A stretch of 64,000 nt of DNA from Macropodus opercularis (lineage: Eukaryota > Chordata > Actinopteri > Anabantiformes > Osphronemidae): assembly GCA_030770545.1 (NCBI GenBank), contig CM061094.1:3705001-3769000 (forward strand), written 5' to 3'. Below, in pieces: positions 23,401 to 34,297 of this stretch. The number at the start of each line of letters is the position of its first letter. Within the stretch, counting starts at the first letter, position 1. The notes under the pieces were generated by a model that was not told the origin of the DNA, did not search any database, and was given only the letters and a program-made list of their open reading frames with translations. The position numbers and the translations under genes are program-made.

Positions 23401-26400
23401 TGTGAATGGCTATGCATGGTCCCTGTAAGTGCTAAAGAGGAACAGAGGAACTGTCTCACTCTCAATCAGGGCTAGTACTGTTCTGGGCATGTCCACAAGG
23501 TTTGTTTATTTATACTAACTTTCTAAAACCATAGCTCATCATGACAACTGACACAATTCTAACACATATATGACACTAACAACTCATTGAGAACGGTTTG
23601 CTCCTGGAATGCGTGTGTGTAGGGGTACAGGTACAATGTGTTATTGGTAGTATTATTGTTATACTGTATATAAATCTTGTTGAGACAGAGGGTGACAGCA
23701 CCATTGAATCACAGAGCACTGTGTCAACAACTGATATCCACAGAACAACATCTTTGTCTGAGTGTACATGTACAGTATATAAGCTTTGTTTGTGTTTTCT
23801 TTAGGGAAAGTGAGTAAGAAAAAAAGGAGTGTGATATATGATTGTGTGGTCATGTCTGTTTGTGTCTCACTCTGATTTTTTATTAATAAATCCTTCCTTG
23901 ATATAGATGTTAATTGTTAATCTATATCTATACATGTTATGTTATGATGAAACAGGTTCACACAGAAAAGCTAAAATATAGATAACCTCTTCTAGTTCAT
24001 TATTCTTCTTTCTTTTATCAAGGAATAAAACTTAATAATTAGTGTGACACTTTTAATAGAGACTTAAATTGCTGGGTTTCATCCTATCCAACTGTGTCCT
24101 TACATCCATTTTTAAAGTTTACCTTTTCACATTATCACAGTGACTAAAACAACTGCACATTGCATAGTTGCAAAGAACAAAAAAACAAATTCTGTTGTAT
24201 GCATGTGCACTTTAAGCCATAATCATACTTAATTTTGACCATGAACATTTCAACATGGAATGATTTTTAAAAATCTATCCCTTATCTGAACACACGAATG
24301 TTGTTTTTGTTTGGTCTTCAATCCTTCCTACAGAACAGTTAAACATGGTAGTTCAAACATAATAGGGTCTGTTTTTCTTCTTCAGGCAGCTAACCCTTGT
24401 AAAGGGTAAAAGTAAAGGTCTTGACACATCCGTCTCAGAGCCCGAATGTCATACTTATTTAGAGTCTGAGCAAGAGATGAAGTTTAATGTCCCTTTCGGA
24501 ATTTGAGATGAGATGGAAATATTTGCTATATAACAATGCAACAAAGTCCTTTAAGAACATAGTTCTTAAGGGAATAAGCCATTGTTTTGGGTCAGAAATG
24601 TTATACTACTGTGTATTAACTGTCAAAGAGGAAATATATTTTCTCAATACTTAAATACTTTTTTTAATCAATAGTTATTTCCAACAAAGCAAACGCATAA
24701 CTGTAAGTATATCCCAAGCTTAAGAGGGCGTAAAACTCCTCTAGAATGTAATACTATGTCTGCGAAGAAGGTGTAGTGTGACTTGTCTGTCAGTTATTCA
24801 CCACTTCAGGGACAAAACGTGTCATGGCATGTTGTGCAATTAAATGAGGCATTCACGGACAGTACAAATACTCTGTTTGTGTTCAGAGCATAACAGTATT
24901 TAATGTTTTAAACAAGGTGTAAACTAAAATGTGGATTTGGAATGGAAGCTTAAGGTATGATTTAGGGAAATTAAGGCATAATCATTGTTAAACTGATCAA
25001 CAGTGTTATATCCTGAAGTTAAATACACACACGTCATTCATGTCTTGGTTGTTGTAGAAACAGACACACCTTTCCCAGAAAGAGACAAACTAAAAAAAAC
25101 TAGTTTGACAAGGTTGACAATATGTGACCTGTTTCTTATAGCTACATGCAACTTAGTGTTGACTGCTCCTTTTCTGGACTGTAAAGGGAAACTAGCACTC
25201 AAAGAAGACAAACAGAAAAACTATAGAAAAACAGATCCATCAAGGAAAGCAGAGCTAAAAGAAATGGTAATGGTAAATGGGAGAGCTGAGTACCTGTCAC
25301 AGCTTTGCACGTATCATAAGGAATTTCTTTATTTAGAATTTTGTATACAGTTGTGAAAAAAATGGGACACCCTATGAAAGCCGGGGTATGTTGTAACATT
25401 TTTTAATATATAGATATTTAATCTCAATGTTAACAATAATAAGAGATTAAAGTAATATACAGTAACTAAACAATTAAAAGAGAAGAAAAGACTTTTCAAG
25501 ATCTTCTGTAAATGTAATTGTACAAAAATGCATATTCTAACTGAGAAAAAAGTTAGGACACCCTCACATTTATTCCCACTTAAAATGGCTCAAATCACAC
25601 ACAGGTGTATCACACCACATGCACATGATTAGTAGATTGTTACTCAGCATTTTGAATGAGGTTTGCTCTTTCTAAACCTCAGACATTTAATTTGGTCTGC
25701 TCCTGATTGTTGAAGTGAGACGGAGCACGGTGGCATGGTAAGACCAAAAGCTGTCTGAGGCCTTCAGAAAAAAGAATATAGCAGCCTATGAGTCTGGTAA
25801 AGGATTTTAAAAGATCTCAAAAGATTTTGAAATCAGCCATTCCGCTGTCTGGAAGATAGTGGAGGGCTTTCAAAACAATTGTCAACATGCCCAGGTCTGA
25901 TCATCCCAGCAAGTTCACACCGAGAGCAGACCGCAAGACACTAAAAGAGGTGTCCTAAAACCCTGTCATGTCATCACAGGACCTACAGCAGGCTCTGGCT
26001 ACTGTTGATGTGAAGGTGCATGCCTCTTCAATCATAAAGAGACTGCACAAGTTTAACTTGTATGAGGGGTGTGAAAGGAGGACACCTTTGCTCTCTAAGA
26101 CAAACATCAAGGCCACACAATATGTGCGCCACAGTTTGATAAGAGGTGAATCTAAACCTATGTTGTTAAAACCAAAATTGGGTGGTACAATAGATATAGT
26201 AGAGCTCATTCAGGAATGTTTCAGCGTGCAACCTGTTTGAATGTGAGCATTGCATGTTGTGCAGAAGAAAGAAAGGACAGTGGAGACAAATGAGCAGAGT
26301 ATGTCTGAGCAGAGAAGTTAACTTATGAATGAGGGGCTGCACCAAACTGAACTGCAGCTCTGCTTTGGAATGGAAGTACCGGGAATTCAGAGAGTGAGAC

Positions 26401-26726
26401 AGGAACAACATTTGTTCCATTTTTGTGGATAGCCCAATGCGAAACTGTCATTAAATTTGAAGAAAGAAGAATGTGAAACATATTCCAGCTTTTTTGTTAT
26501 ACTTTCATTTCATAATGTCAGTAATACACACTACTGATTAAACATTTTTTCCCAGCTCTCATTATGAACAAGAACACGAACTACAGACAGTGAGAGTGTG
26601 TGTGTGACTATGTTATTCCAGCTCATTTGGTTTAGCCTGTTTGGATTAGTGTCACCAGCCAAGGGCCAGACCAAAGCCCCTGGGCGCTCCTGTCACATAG
26701 GTTAAATACAACTATATTTGTGTTTG

Positions 26727-26763
<37 letters not shown>

Positions 26764-29700
26764 TTGTAGAGCCAAGCCAAGAAGAAACACCAGATTCTTT
26801 GCCAATTAACATCAATGTGACAGGAACACTGACATTTTCAATTAGGTTGTTCCCTGTTCTTTCTTTAGTCCAGCCAGAAAATATACCTCAAGTTTCTTTG
26901 TCTCCTTTAATATGTTTTTTCAAGCCTTGTTTCTCAGCTGGTAGTAACACACAATCCAATTTATATGTCAACAGTCAACCAAACATAAAATCTACAACTC
27001 TCAAATGCTTTTCTATAAAGATGCATAAAACATGAAGTAAAACATTTGTATGATAATGTTTTGATAAAACTAAGCAATGCCTGATTTGGATTTTCCAGAC
27101 AGACATCTCCAAGACTATATGTAGTGCTTACACCTCTCCACATTGGCTGGCCAACATTGCTGCATCTAATAAAATGGCTGTTCTCAGTGTACATCAGTAT
27201 ATTTGATGACCAGAGAAAAATTACTTTGACAAGAGATGTTTCATGGTCTTGTCCATACACATTTACACACACAGGCAGAGCATGAGCAGCAGTGAGAACA
27301 TGTGTATCAGGCAGAGTAGCCTAATGTTCTTTCCCTGATGATATTTTAAATAAAATACTTAGCTGACAGCTGGGGGACCTACTTCCCACACTGCGCTCCT
27401 CTGTTTAGCTATTTTTTTCTATCCACTAACATGCTACCATGTCCATATGTGACTAACTTTGTCTTTTTTTCTCCTGTAGTTGTGTTTCTCCCTTTCCGAC
27501 TCTCTCTCTCTGTCCTCATCTACAGGTATCGTTAAACTCAGTGTGTCTCTAGTGATCAGTTGCTGGTCCAACCATCCTGCCAGTGTCTGTTGCTGCTTGT
27601 TTTTTCTCTCTAATGCTGCTATCAATTAACAAAATGATATTATTATGAATATTATATATTATTAATATACATTTTTGAGTATTTATTTAGTTTACAATTT
27701 ATTGTAATCAATTGTGTCCACGTTCATATTGATTTGGCAATGGTGTAACGTAAAACAGCTGCTTCAAAAACAATAATACTCTTCATTGTTATCATGGCCA
27801 GATAGCACTAATGTTTTCAGTCTACCTCACCTCATGTATAAAAGTATTTTGTATATTAATTTGTGAATCTTTGCTTAAAAGCATAGTAGATTTATGAAAT
27901 GTGGAATGTTTGTGTTTGTAGATCAAAACTACATTGAGAAAGCTCAGCAACAATTAATTTATACAAGTCAAGTAGGGACAGTTGTTTAGTGTTGGTTGGA
28001 ATCTATGGATGGCTACACTTTGCTGTACTGCTGTACTTTGCCTGACATTCTGGGAATGGTGCATATATACCCATATAAACATCTAACAGAATCACTGTGA
28101 AAATACATAGACTGGCAAACAACAAGAAAGCACAGACATCTACTACCTGTTGGAAAGCAGGTATGAAATGACCCACAGAACGGTACCAGTGGTTGGGGAC
28201 CTCTGATCTATAACACCACCAACATCTGTAGATTCACCAGATACTACAGAAATGTGTGTATTTAATGGAAAAAAATTGCATTGAAGTTTACATGTTAAAT
28301 AGTAGTCATGCATATTGCAACAGGAAACAATAGGAAGATTTCCCGGGGAAAATCATTACTTTAGCATGCAACAACAATGTATGAGTACTGATGACTCCTC
28401 CATTTTTGCAGGTGCCTCTTATACTGGAATCTGATGTCAACATTCATAGACAAAAGCTCAACACTCTCCAGACTACACACCCATCTGTGTACACTGGAGA
28501 ACTTGCTGTATTTGTCTATGATAGGGAAACACTTTCCAATTGAAATTTATAGCATCAAAGCTACAACTTGATAACAGAAAACTTGATGCCATAATTGGTG
28601 AGTGTATTTAATTAAATTGCTGTCACCTACAAGATGACACAAAGTGGAAATGTTCAAACCATAGAAAACTCTAGTCTGTAAAAAGTATGATTTATGGTGT
28701 TTGTGTGTGTTTTAACAGGTCATGCTGTGTCCAAGTTCCCTAGTATTAGTATGCAAGATGTGAGGCGCATCATAAGAAAAGAACGCTATGCCACCACAAA
28801 AAAGGCCATTTGAGGACATTTTTTATTTTGAGGGACAGTCAAACTGCACTTTGACTGGTCCCTCAGCAGAGCAGAAGTTATGAAGAAGTAAAACCTGTTC
28901 ATGGACAGCCACACACTGACCACACACAAATTCTATGACCCTGATTTCCTTGTGTGTTCTGTTGAAATGTTGATTTGTGTTGTTTTTTACACTTGTTATA
29001 CACTACTGTATGATAATATCCAGTCGAACATTTGTTTGAAAGTGTTTAACGTTCCTTTATAAAGTACCCTAGAAGTATATAATTAGTACAAGTAACCTAC
29101 AAGTTTACTTAAAGTGTACTAATAATATATAAAGGTTGATATAAGTTATCAAAAGTATACATTAATAAACTAAAGGTTTAGTAATAGTATATAACAAGTA
29201 GACTAATAGTTTAGTTGCCCAGGATAGTTAGTAGCCTCAAAGTACAATTAGTATTTACAAGTTTACTTAAAGTACACTTTAATGCAGTCAATTCCGCATA
29301 AACGTTGACTAATTCTGTGCTTAAAGTTTACTTTTCACAAAAGTAAACTTACTGTATGTAACTGAAAAGTGGGTCAATTCAGTCCCAAAAGGTATTGAAA
29401 TAGTAAACTTGTAAGGATATTAAAAGTAGATTGATAAGTATACTTACTCTGTAAAATGCACTTAAGAAATATGTTTAAGTATACTTCAAATAAACTTTTA
29501 GTACACCTTTTTTTCATTCCTAAGGGAAGTTAGCTTTGCATTATCTTTGGATTGGGTTGGATGTGAGGTTGCTTTGGATGGAGTTCTTAGTAAACTCAAT
29601 TCAGGAACTGACTAAATACGAAATACATACTAGCATGCACTGAGCTGGACAAAACAGTTTAGAGCTAGAGCTAGAGCTTTGCACTTCAGTGGTCATCACC

Positions 29701-31800
29701 TTGACTGCAGGAGACTAAGGTTACACTGAGACAGAGTCACAACCTGCTAACAACCTATCTAGACAAGAAGACAGATAGATCACATAACAGGATCATGTTA
29801 CAGCCCCATGGGTATATAGGCTGTATGTGTGAGCTTGTCGTTTGACAGGTCTGAGGTGAATGTTGTCAAGATGCAGGTGTACAGACAGTAAAAGGCACAT
29901 TCACATCCATTTGTATTTCAAGTTCTGTAAACCTTTGCTTCAGGTTTAGTCCAAAGACGGATTCATAATGATCAAAGATCAATAACAATATTTTGAGATG
30001 TTACAAAAAACATTTGACGTGATTTAAAGCAATAAAACTATCGCCTGGCCACATCCACTGCCCCAGCTACTACTTATTTCCTTGATCAGGTGTGTTCAGT
30101 CAATCAGCAGCTGGAAAAGCCAACTGACAGGCCTAATCAAGGTAATCAGCAGGGAGAGTGGCCCTCGAGGAACGGAAATCCACCCTGCTGTGGTGTATAG
30201 TAAGCAAAATAAGAAAAATACTAATTATCTAATACATTCCCTGTGCCATATATATTTTGTTCCAATGACACCACAAAGGCACTTTCTCTCTAATAGCTGT
30301 TTATCTCTGACAGTATACCACCTATACTCTGTTCAATCGCATTTTTTTGTTTTCTTGCCTCCATTCACTAACAATCAAAGATTTCATTTATGTCTCTCTC
30401 TCTCTCTCTCTCTCTCGCTCACTTTAATTTCTTCTACTCTCTCAGCAGCCTTTCCTTATTATTGTCTATTAATTCTATTATTATACTTTATTATCATTAT
30501 TACACTTTATTGGTATTATGATTATTATGATGATGATTCCTAATTTCTCTACCCTTTTTGCTCTCTCACCCCTCTTTTATAGTTGTTCCTCTGATTCAGT
30601 GACACCTAGATCTCTGCTTCTGCTCTTATTAATCTCTGGTTATGTTCTGGGTCTCTAGTTGCCATCAGTGGATTACCTCCAGTGTGAACTTCTGCAGCAG
30701 TGTGATCTTAACAACAGTTAAGATGACAGCGCAATAAGCTAAACCTCTATGGCTACAGAGAAAACCACAGCTCCTAGTATTATTCTAGTGGCTTTGATCA
30801 CTGTGATGAGTGCCATTATCTGCACATATGATCAGGCCTAGCTTTAAACCACACTCCGCAATGTCAAAATAAACTGTGACAAATGCTAGTATTATATTGG
30901 TCTTGTTTTTTACTTCTTCTCTTGTTTCTAAGTGCTAATACCACTGTACCAACCAAAGCAGTTTTAATCAATTCACTGTCGTCAATGGTAGTGATCCCTT
31001 TCAACTCTCTCCCTTTTAACTGAGATTTGCAGTAGAAAAGAGGCACTAGCTTTCTGTATTCAGAGCCAAGAGCTCTTTCAAGTCTGTAGCGTGCATGTGT
31101 GTGCAAGTACAATACTTGTGGATGTGGTGCCAGGGTTATGCAGCAGATGCTTTAGCAGAGGGGGGCACACAACAGCCTTGATATTCTGTATTAGCATATC
31201 AGCATCTCCTTTTTTCTCCCACCTACCCTTGCTGTCAGAAATGTATGATGTTCAATTACACAGTATGTGTCAAAGCAACTAAGCATCATTTATAAGCCCC
31301 AAGCTGATAGTACATGACTGAGCAAGTGAAGAAAATTACCAGTGTAACAATAAAAGTACCATGTTTTCAATTTAGAAGCATGCGTTATTCATATTTCATG
31401 AAAGTTCATAATAAATACTCCATAGTGTACGTGATGATGTACTGACGTTATTAATAAATAGTCATATGGATGCTAAAATCTTACAAATAAACATACATAT
31501 ATATTTTACTTGATTTCAAAGAAAGAAAGACCACTGTGATATCTCACAAAGATTGCAATAAATTACATTTTCCGGTATTATCAGACGGACCTTGAAACGA
31601 GGCAGACTAACTCCAGTAATTAGCCTAATGCTGCCGTTTTACTTACGATACGCAAATCCTTAGAAGCTTTGTCGAAACTTCCTCTTTAGTCCTTTAATTT
31701 CCCATGTGAGGACTAGTTATAGATCAAGCGAACACATAAACAAACACGCGCGCGCTCTTGTAACACACACGAAACACAGCCACACAACCTAAACTGCAGA
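9729..31800 (-). CDS. ppfibp2: Liprin-beta 2 (ppfibp2), 5' part of the gene
   Basis: Liprin-beta proteins are scaffold proteins: an N-terminal coiled coil pairs with other liprins and C-terminal SAM domains bind partners at adhesion sites and synapses. Only the 5' portion is here. Coding exons 22489-22426, 21692-21484, 10801-10715 and 9842-9729 join with consistent phases to give 158 residues. The opening METEASHMLEAALEQMDDII and the later ETYQERLLRLEGDKESL and VLTDQVEAQGEKIRDLE match liprin-beta; the ETYQERL spacing and the start match family member 2 better than member 1. A non-coding exon ending at 31647 has a good GTAAGT donor. The SAM domains and the rest of the coiled coil lie left of the window. 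The gene is head to head with bmal1. The 5' limit near 31.8 kb is approximate. Confidence 0.9.
9843..10654. other. ppfibp2 intron
   Basis: AT-rich intron with no recognised repeat or exon. Confidence 0.5.
10655..10708. repeat. (GT)n microsatellite
   Basis: About 50 bp of mostly perfect GT, with one GC interruption, beside the exon at 10715-10801. Confidence 0.95.
10715..10801 (-). CDS. ppfibp2: ppfibp2 coiled-coil exon
   Basis: 87 bp (29 codons), phase 0 at both ends. It holds ETYQERLLRLEGDKESLVLQ, a strongly conserved liprin-beta coiled-coil segment. A (GT)n microsatellite starts a few bases past its donor. Confidence 0.95.
11395..11715 (+). repeat. Possible LTR fragment
   Basis: T/G-rich sequence containing GTATTTAAGCTCCCTCAC, a promoter-like phrase, and the general look of a fish gypsy U3/R region. 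It is cut off on the right by the L2 tail at 11,716. No partner LTR was found. Confidence 0.25.
11716..13460 (-). mobile_element. L2-clade LINE, 3' half
   Basis: Minus-strand element whose 3' tail (AATTTTATTTATA... GGCACTTTACAAGTAAGG on the plus strand) starts at about 11,716 and whose reverse transcriptase lies at 13204-12803. The RT piece shows LLDLSAAFDTIDH, FAVPQGSVLGPAIFSLY and the catalytic YADD, diagnostic of the L2/CR1 type. The frame is broken outside that block, and the 3' UTR has lost a segment near 11,845 compared with the copy at 41,825. It lies in a ppfibp2 intron. Confidence 0.88.
13720..13935 (+). repeat. SINE-like repeat copy
   Basis: Ends in CAAAGAGCTTTGAGTACTAATAAG... AGTGCAGACAATTTACC, the same family as the piece at 47,745-47,925. 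Heads of this family look tRNA-like. Confidence 0.55.
14299..14511. repeat. (TA)n(GATA)n microsatellite, about 210 bp
   Basis: A TATA run followed by about 45 GATA units with a few GGAT variants. The long minus-strand open frame over it is simply the TATC repeat read in frame. Confidence 0.97.
14512..15386. other. ppfibp2 intron, unassigned
   Basis: No exon or clear repeat recognised. Confidence 0.5.
15387..15431 (-). CDS. ppfibp2: Candidate alternative first coding exon of ppfibp2
   Basis: A 15-codon open segment, METIDVYKHFSWLKK, starts at an ATG in good context (A at -3, G at +4) and ends at a GTGAGG donor in phase 0. The next exon down (10801) begins in phase 0, so the two would join in frame and bypass exons 1-2. 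It lies inside the large intron between 21484 and 10801. I cannot confirm expression. Confidence 0.45.
15640..15935. repeat. Polypyrimidine tract
   Basis: About 300 bp in which the plus strand is overwhelmingly C and T. The lysine/arginine-rich minus-strand open frame here is a by-product of that bias. It sits 200 bp upstream (on the minus strand) of the candidate alternative ppfibp2 exon. Confidence 0.8.
15936..18455. other. ppfibp2 intron, unassigned
   Basis: Mixed AT-rich and pyrimidine-rich DNA; short open frames here look like no known protein. A simple AAGTCATAGT repetition lies at about 17,910-17,940. Confidence 0.45.
18456..18803. repeat. Dispersed duplication, source copy
   Basis: A 348-bp segment repeated in the same orientation at 20,807-21,157, nearly identical except for small differences near its right end (around 18,760-18,785). 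This copy lacks the flanking direct repeats seen at the other copy, so it is the likely source. Confidence 0.9.
18898..19101 (+). repeat. tRNA-headed SINE-like repeat, left part
   Basis: Contains GTTAGCACTGTTGCCTCACA, a tRNA-like head, then CAAAGACATACAGTTAAG and GGTGTGAGTGTGAA. It is interrupted at a TA by the Tc1 element and resumes at 20,399. Confidence 0.7.
19104..20396 (-). mobile_element. Tc1/mariner-type DNA transposon, full length but decayed
   Basis: A 1,293-bp element with terminal inverted repeats CAGTC(A/G)TGG(C/T)CAAAA(A/C)TATC, flanked by TA on each side (19102-19103 and 20397-20398). It holds a broken transposase on the minus strand. It is inserted within a SINE copy. Confidence 0.92.
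19316..19927 (-). pseudogene. Tc1-like transposase pseudogene
   Basis: Pieces in different frames: an HTH-side segment with ACTIHRHLNEKG and RRPRRTPLLTQKHKKARLEF, a central piece with MLTDETKVEVFGKG, and a C-terminal piece with SPDLNLLEHLWRDLK. These carry the two aspartates and the glutamate of a DD34E transposase. Frame breaks between them make it inactive. Confidence 0.9.
20399..20480 (+). repeat. SINE-like repeat, right part
   Basis: Continues the copy begun at 18,898 with GATGGACTGGGACAGGCTC, the common teleost SINE tail, then GAGTGAGTGTGAGTG. It is separated from its left half by the Tc1 insertion. Confidence 0.7.
20764..21201. repeat. Duplicated 348-bp segment with 45-bp flanking direct repeats
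   Basis: The second copy of 18,456-18,803 occupies about 20,807-21,157. It is bracketed by a 45-bp direct repeat starting ACACAACAGGTCTGTCAAG (20764-20808 and 21157-21201, one mismatch). The 45-bp sequence is absent around the source copy, so it looks like a target-site duplication made on insertion. Confidence 0.9.
21484..21692 (-). CDS. ppfibp2: ppfibp2 coding exon 2
   Basis: 209 bp, starting at codon position 2 and ending in phase 0. It encodes a segment with LAEDLKLALELE and TAKALIDWLQSGN, matching the weakly conserved region after the liprin-beta start. Splice sites are CTAG|GTTC and AAT|GTACGT. Confidence 0.9.
21693..22425. other. ppfibp2 intron 2
   Basis: AT-rich with no recognised repeat. 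Confidence 0.6.
22426..22530 (-). CDS. ppfibp2: ppfibp2 first coding exon
   Basis: The acceptor follows a T-rich tract (TTTTTTCAG) at 22531. The start ATG is at 22489-22487 after 41 bases of leader. It encodes METEASHMLEAALEQMDDIIA and ends one base into a codon before GTAAG. The N-terminal motif LEAALEQMD is characteristic of liprin-beta. Confidence 0.9.
22531..25345. other. ppfibp2 5' intron, unassigned
   Basis: AT-rich, no exon recognised on either strand. Short open frames lack similarity to known proteins. Confidence 0.45.
25348..26190 (+). mobile_element. Tc1-like transposon relic, 3' truncated
   Basis: Begins at a TA with CAGTTGTGAAAAAAATGGGA and contains a decayed transposase N-terminal half: a start region near 25,735, then LQQALATVDVKVHASSIIKR and RRTPLLSKTNIKA at about 25,985-26,115. 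The DDE half and right terminal repeat are missing. It is a different family from the element at 19,104. Confidence 0.82.
26191..27404. other. ppfibp2 5' intron with a (TG)n run
   Basis: A TG microsatellite at about 26,728-26,762. Nothing else recognised. Confidence 0.5.
27405..27625 (+). repeat. L2 LINE 3' UTR fragment
   Basis: Carries CTCATCTACAGGTATCGT and GCTGGTCCAACCATCCTGCC, the same 3' UTR phrases as the copies at 41,825-42,300 and 62,620-62,700. Confidence 0.75.
27626..29030. other. ppfibp2 5' intron, mostly unassigned
   Basis: A piece at about 28,165-28,215 ends GGTTGGGGACCTCTGATC, resembling the terminus of the hAT-like family at 44,335. The rest is unassigned. Confidence 0.4.
29035..29515. 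repeat. AAGTATACTT-rich degenerate repeat region
   Basis: About 480 bp crowded with AAGTTTACTTAAAG, AAGTATAC, AGTACACTTTAA and close variants, many self-complementary. It looks like a degenerate short-motif array or a palindromic fish element. Confidence 0.55.
29516..31646. other. ppfibp2 5' intron
   Basis: A (CT)n run at about 30,393-30,417 and a possible repeat end near 30,060-30,195 (GATCAGGTGTGTTCAGTCAA ... GGCCCTCGAGGAACGG). Otherwise unassigned. Confidence 0.45.
31647..31800 (-). other. ppfibp2: Inferred ppfibp2 5' non-coding exon and CpG-containing promoter
   Basis: On the minus strand a donor GTATC|GTAAGT ends an exon at 31647. Upstream sequence (about 31,740-31,930 on the plus strand) is locally GC-rich, with CGCGCGC, CCGCGCAC and AGCGCGAG, unlike its AT-rich surroundings. 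The exon has no ATG-led frame of note. The transcription start is not determined. Confidence 0.5.
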
Positions 31801-32394
31801 CCTGTCTCTTTTTACTCCGCGCACTACTGTAGCGCGAGCTCCCTCAACTATCACCTGCCATGTGACAGGCACACGGTGCCTTCACGAGCTACTCGTAAAT
31901 CCTAATCTCTTCTCTGGCGCACGTATTGTAGAATTTTATAACAATGCACCATAAATACATTTAATTTTTGCTTTATTAATATACTAGTAACTTCATATTA
32001 GTCAAAATAAAGACTGGCGTGATAACAATACGTGTTTATTACTGAAGTGGCCAAACTGTCAGCAAGTTATCGAATCTAAACTGTAAATGATTAAGGGACC
32101 GCTTGCTGACTGCGCATTTTCAAGATGTTCAGGCTACAGATGTATTTTGGTTGGACATCCAACGCCTTTAGGTTTCTATTACGTTCTTCTAAATATAACT
32201 CAACACTGCCATCTAGTGCGACAATATGTGTCTTCCAAAAAGCACTGTGAGCAAATATTTTAACGTGTGATGATAACGCTAATGTCTGCTGTCTACAAAT
32301 TAGAAATTGTTGTTACCACTAAATATACAGCATGTAACTACTTGTGAAAACCATGTATTATTTTTATATTGTTCCTCTTTTTTTTAGCACAATT

Positions 32395-33250
32395 TGATGT
32401 TCAATTGAATTTAATTCTGTTCAGTTTAATCCAAATCAAATCAAATCAGCTTTTTAAAATAACCCCAAATCAATCAACAAAAGTCATCTTACAACTTTTT
32501 GCAGTGTAAATAGAATATAACAATACAACTGTGTATATGGAGTTTCATAGAAAACCCATCAAATACCACCTGAGCTGAAACAGGTGACAGTAATGAGGAA
32601 AACCTCCCCTTAATGAAACCTTCAGTAGAATCAGGTTAATGGTGGTAGGTAATTTATCTCGACCAGTTGGTGTGAAGGAAAAGAAAAGAAAATGACAAGC
32701 AACAAACAAACAGCTCTGAGGCCACCAAGACCTGTAGAAGATTACAGAGAGAGCCAGAGAGGAAGAAGCAGCTACTAGAGAAAAAAGACACAATGTTACT
32801 GACATGCAATACAATGGTATCATAACATAACAAAGAGAGAACAAGAGCTAACTGTATAGCCTGTATAGCCCTATAGCAGCATTACCAAGACCTGGTTGAT
32901 ACCTAAAGGCTCTGCCTCCAATTAAACATTTGAAAACTCTAGAAACCACAACTAGACACATTCTCTGACTCTCTTGTACTGTTGGGATAATGTGGTATCA
33001 TTTATTCAAGATATGATGACTCTTGGATAATTGTGTAGTTTGTATCTAAGCAGGAAGGGTTTTGAAATCCACACTAGATTATATAGGCATTTACTGGAGC
33101 TTTTTCTAGACATAGCATTTTAGACTGGAGGTTTTTGAGGAGTTTTTGGTCCTTCCTATGATGTCCTTTCATCCTATTAGTAAGGCGTTAGAAGTGTGCA
33201 AGCTAAAAGTAACAAATGCATAGAGTAGTGTAGCATCTCTCTTACTACCT
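32395..33250 (-). repeat. Old L2 LINE fragment
   Basis: Diverged minus-oriented L2 3' region: AATTGAATTTAATTCTGTTC at the tail, then CTCGACCAGTTGGTGTGA at about 32,658 and later blocks parallel to the 11.7-13.4 kb copy. It lies in the ppfibp2-bmal1 intergenic region. Confidence 0.65.
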
Positions 33251-34140
33251 TCTTCACTAATAACCTGTCTTATTAATTTAATGTGCAATTCAAAAAATAA
33301 AACCTGGTTAGGAAGTAGAGCCATACTGTGTAAAGAGGGAGCCAAAAAGTAATAAATGACAACAAAAAATTTATTGCATTAGTTGAAACCACTGTTCATA
33401 AAGCTGAGGACCTGAGATCTGTCCAGATGTTGCTGAGGAAGTACTGCATTTTGTAAAAAACATGTGACATACAATACTATAAATTAAGCAACTAAAACAC
33501 TGCATTGTGAACGGAAGCACATCAGAAGAGGAAAGAACCCCTGTCATTACTGTATTTACTCTATCTGTACAAAATGGCTACAAACTCCTCTTGTGATCAA
33601 AGGGAGTCAAACAACTATGGCAAAAATTTAATATAGAACACAAAAAATATGTTGTCCATAATTTTCTTGAGCAAGGATTAGCTAACTGCTAACTAACGGG
33701 ACCGCTAGTATCTCTGAAGCTCAGATCTTCAGGCTACATGGGGTTTTATGGTTATTTGATTAGCCTAAATGCGTGTTTGATTTGGAATACTGAATTCTTC
33801 TGCGCTCGTTTGTCCCTAGAGAATCCAATTGTATAACTTTTTTCTGGGTGGTGGGTTGATTTGTTCTAAGCCAAATAGCCACAGACAGGAAAAATAAAGC
33901 TTTTGCTTTCCTTAGGCCCTCTAGTAATAATAACACCCAAACTGAATGTCTACTTCTATTCTGGCTTTTTATTCTGGTTTTCAATATTATAAGTGAAAAA
34001 AGATACATGGCATGAGTATGTATATTGAATTTGACTCAGGCCAGCTCGTGCTGTAAATCGGCCCACTCGATGTCTCGTAATGCAGTATTCTCCCTACACA
34101 TTCTCAAACAAAAGTAGCTTCTGCATTCCGTTCTATTGTG
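33251..34140. other. ppfibp2-bmal1 intergenic DNA
   Basis: No exon recognised. AT content falls towards the bmal1 promoter. Confidence 0.5.
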
Positions 34141-34247
34141 GCTCCCATTGGCCACCGTTGAACGTCCGTCATAATTTTTCAGCTTGAACCTCAGTGTGAT
34201 TGGCCTGCGGGATACCTACGGCAGTAGGACGAACATCATTGGTTGAA

Positions 34248-34258
34248 AAACTAGGTTA
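34248..34258 (+). promoter_or_regulatory. bmal1: RORE 1 (ROR/REV-ERB element) of bmal1
   Basis: AAACTAGGTTA. The AGGTTA variant followed by GTGGTCCGACA mirrors the upstream RORE of mammalian Bmal1 promoters as I recall them. RORs activate and REV-ERBs repress through these sites to give rhythmic bmal1 expression. Confidence 0.75.
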
Positions 34259-34286
34259 GTGGTCCGACAGGAATGACGGTGAAGAG

Positions 34287-34297
34287 AAACTGGGTCA
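34287..34297 (+). promoter_or_regulatory. bmal1: RORE 2 (ROR/REV-ERB element) of bmal1
   Basis: AAACTGGGTCA fits the RORE consensus WAWNTRGGTCA at every position and lies 39 bp after RORE 1. The two-site arrangement is what REV-ERB needs to recruit co-repressor. Confidence 0.85.

Noticed and set aside
30082..30543. 153-residue frame
   Set aside because: Ends in (CT)n and AT-rich sequence giving Leu/Ser and Ile/Tyr runs; no similarity or splice support.
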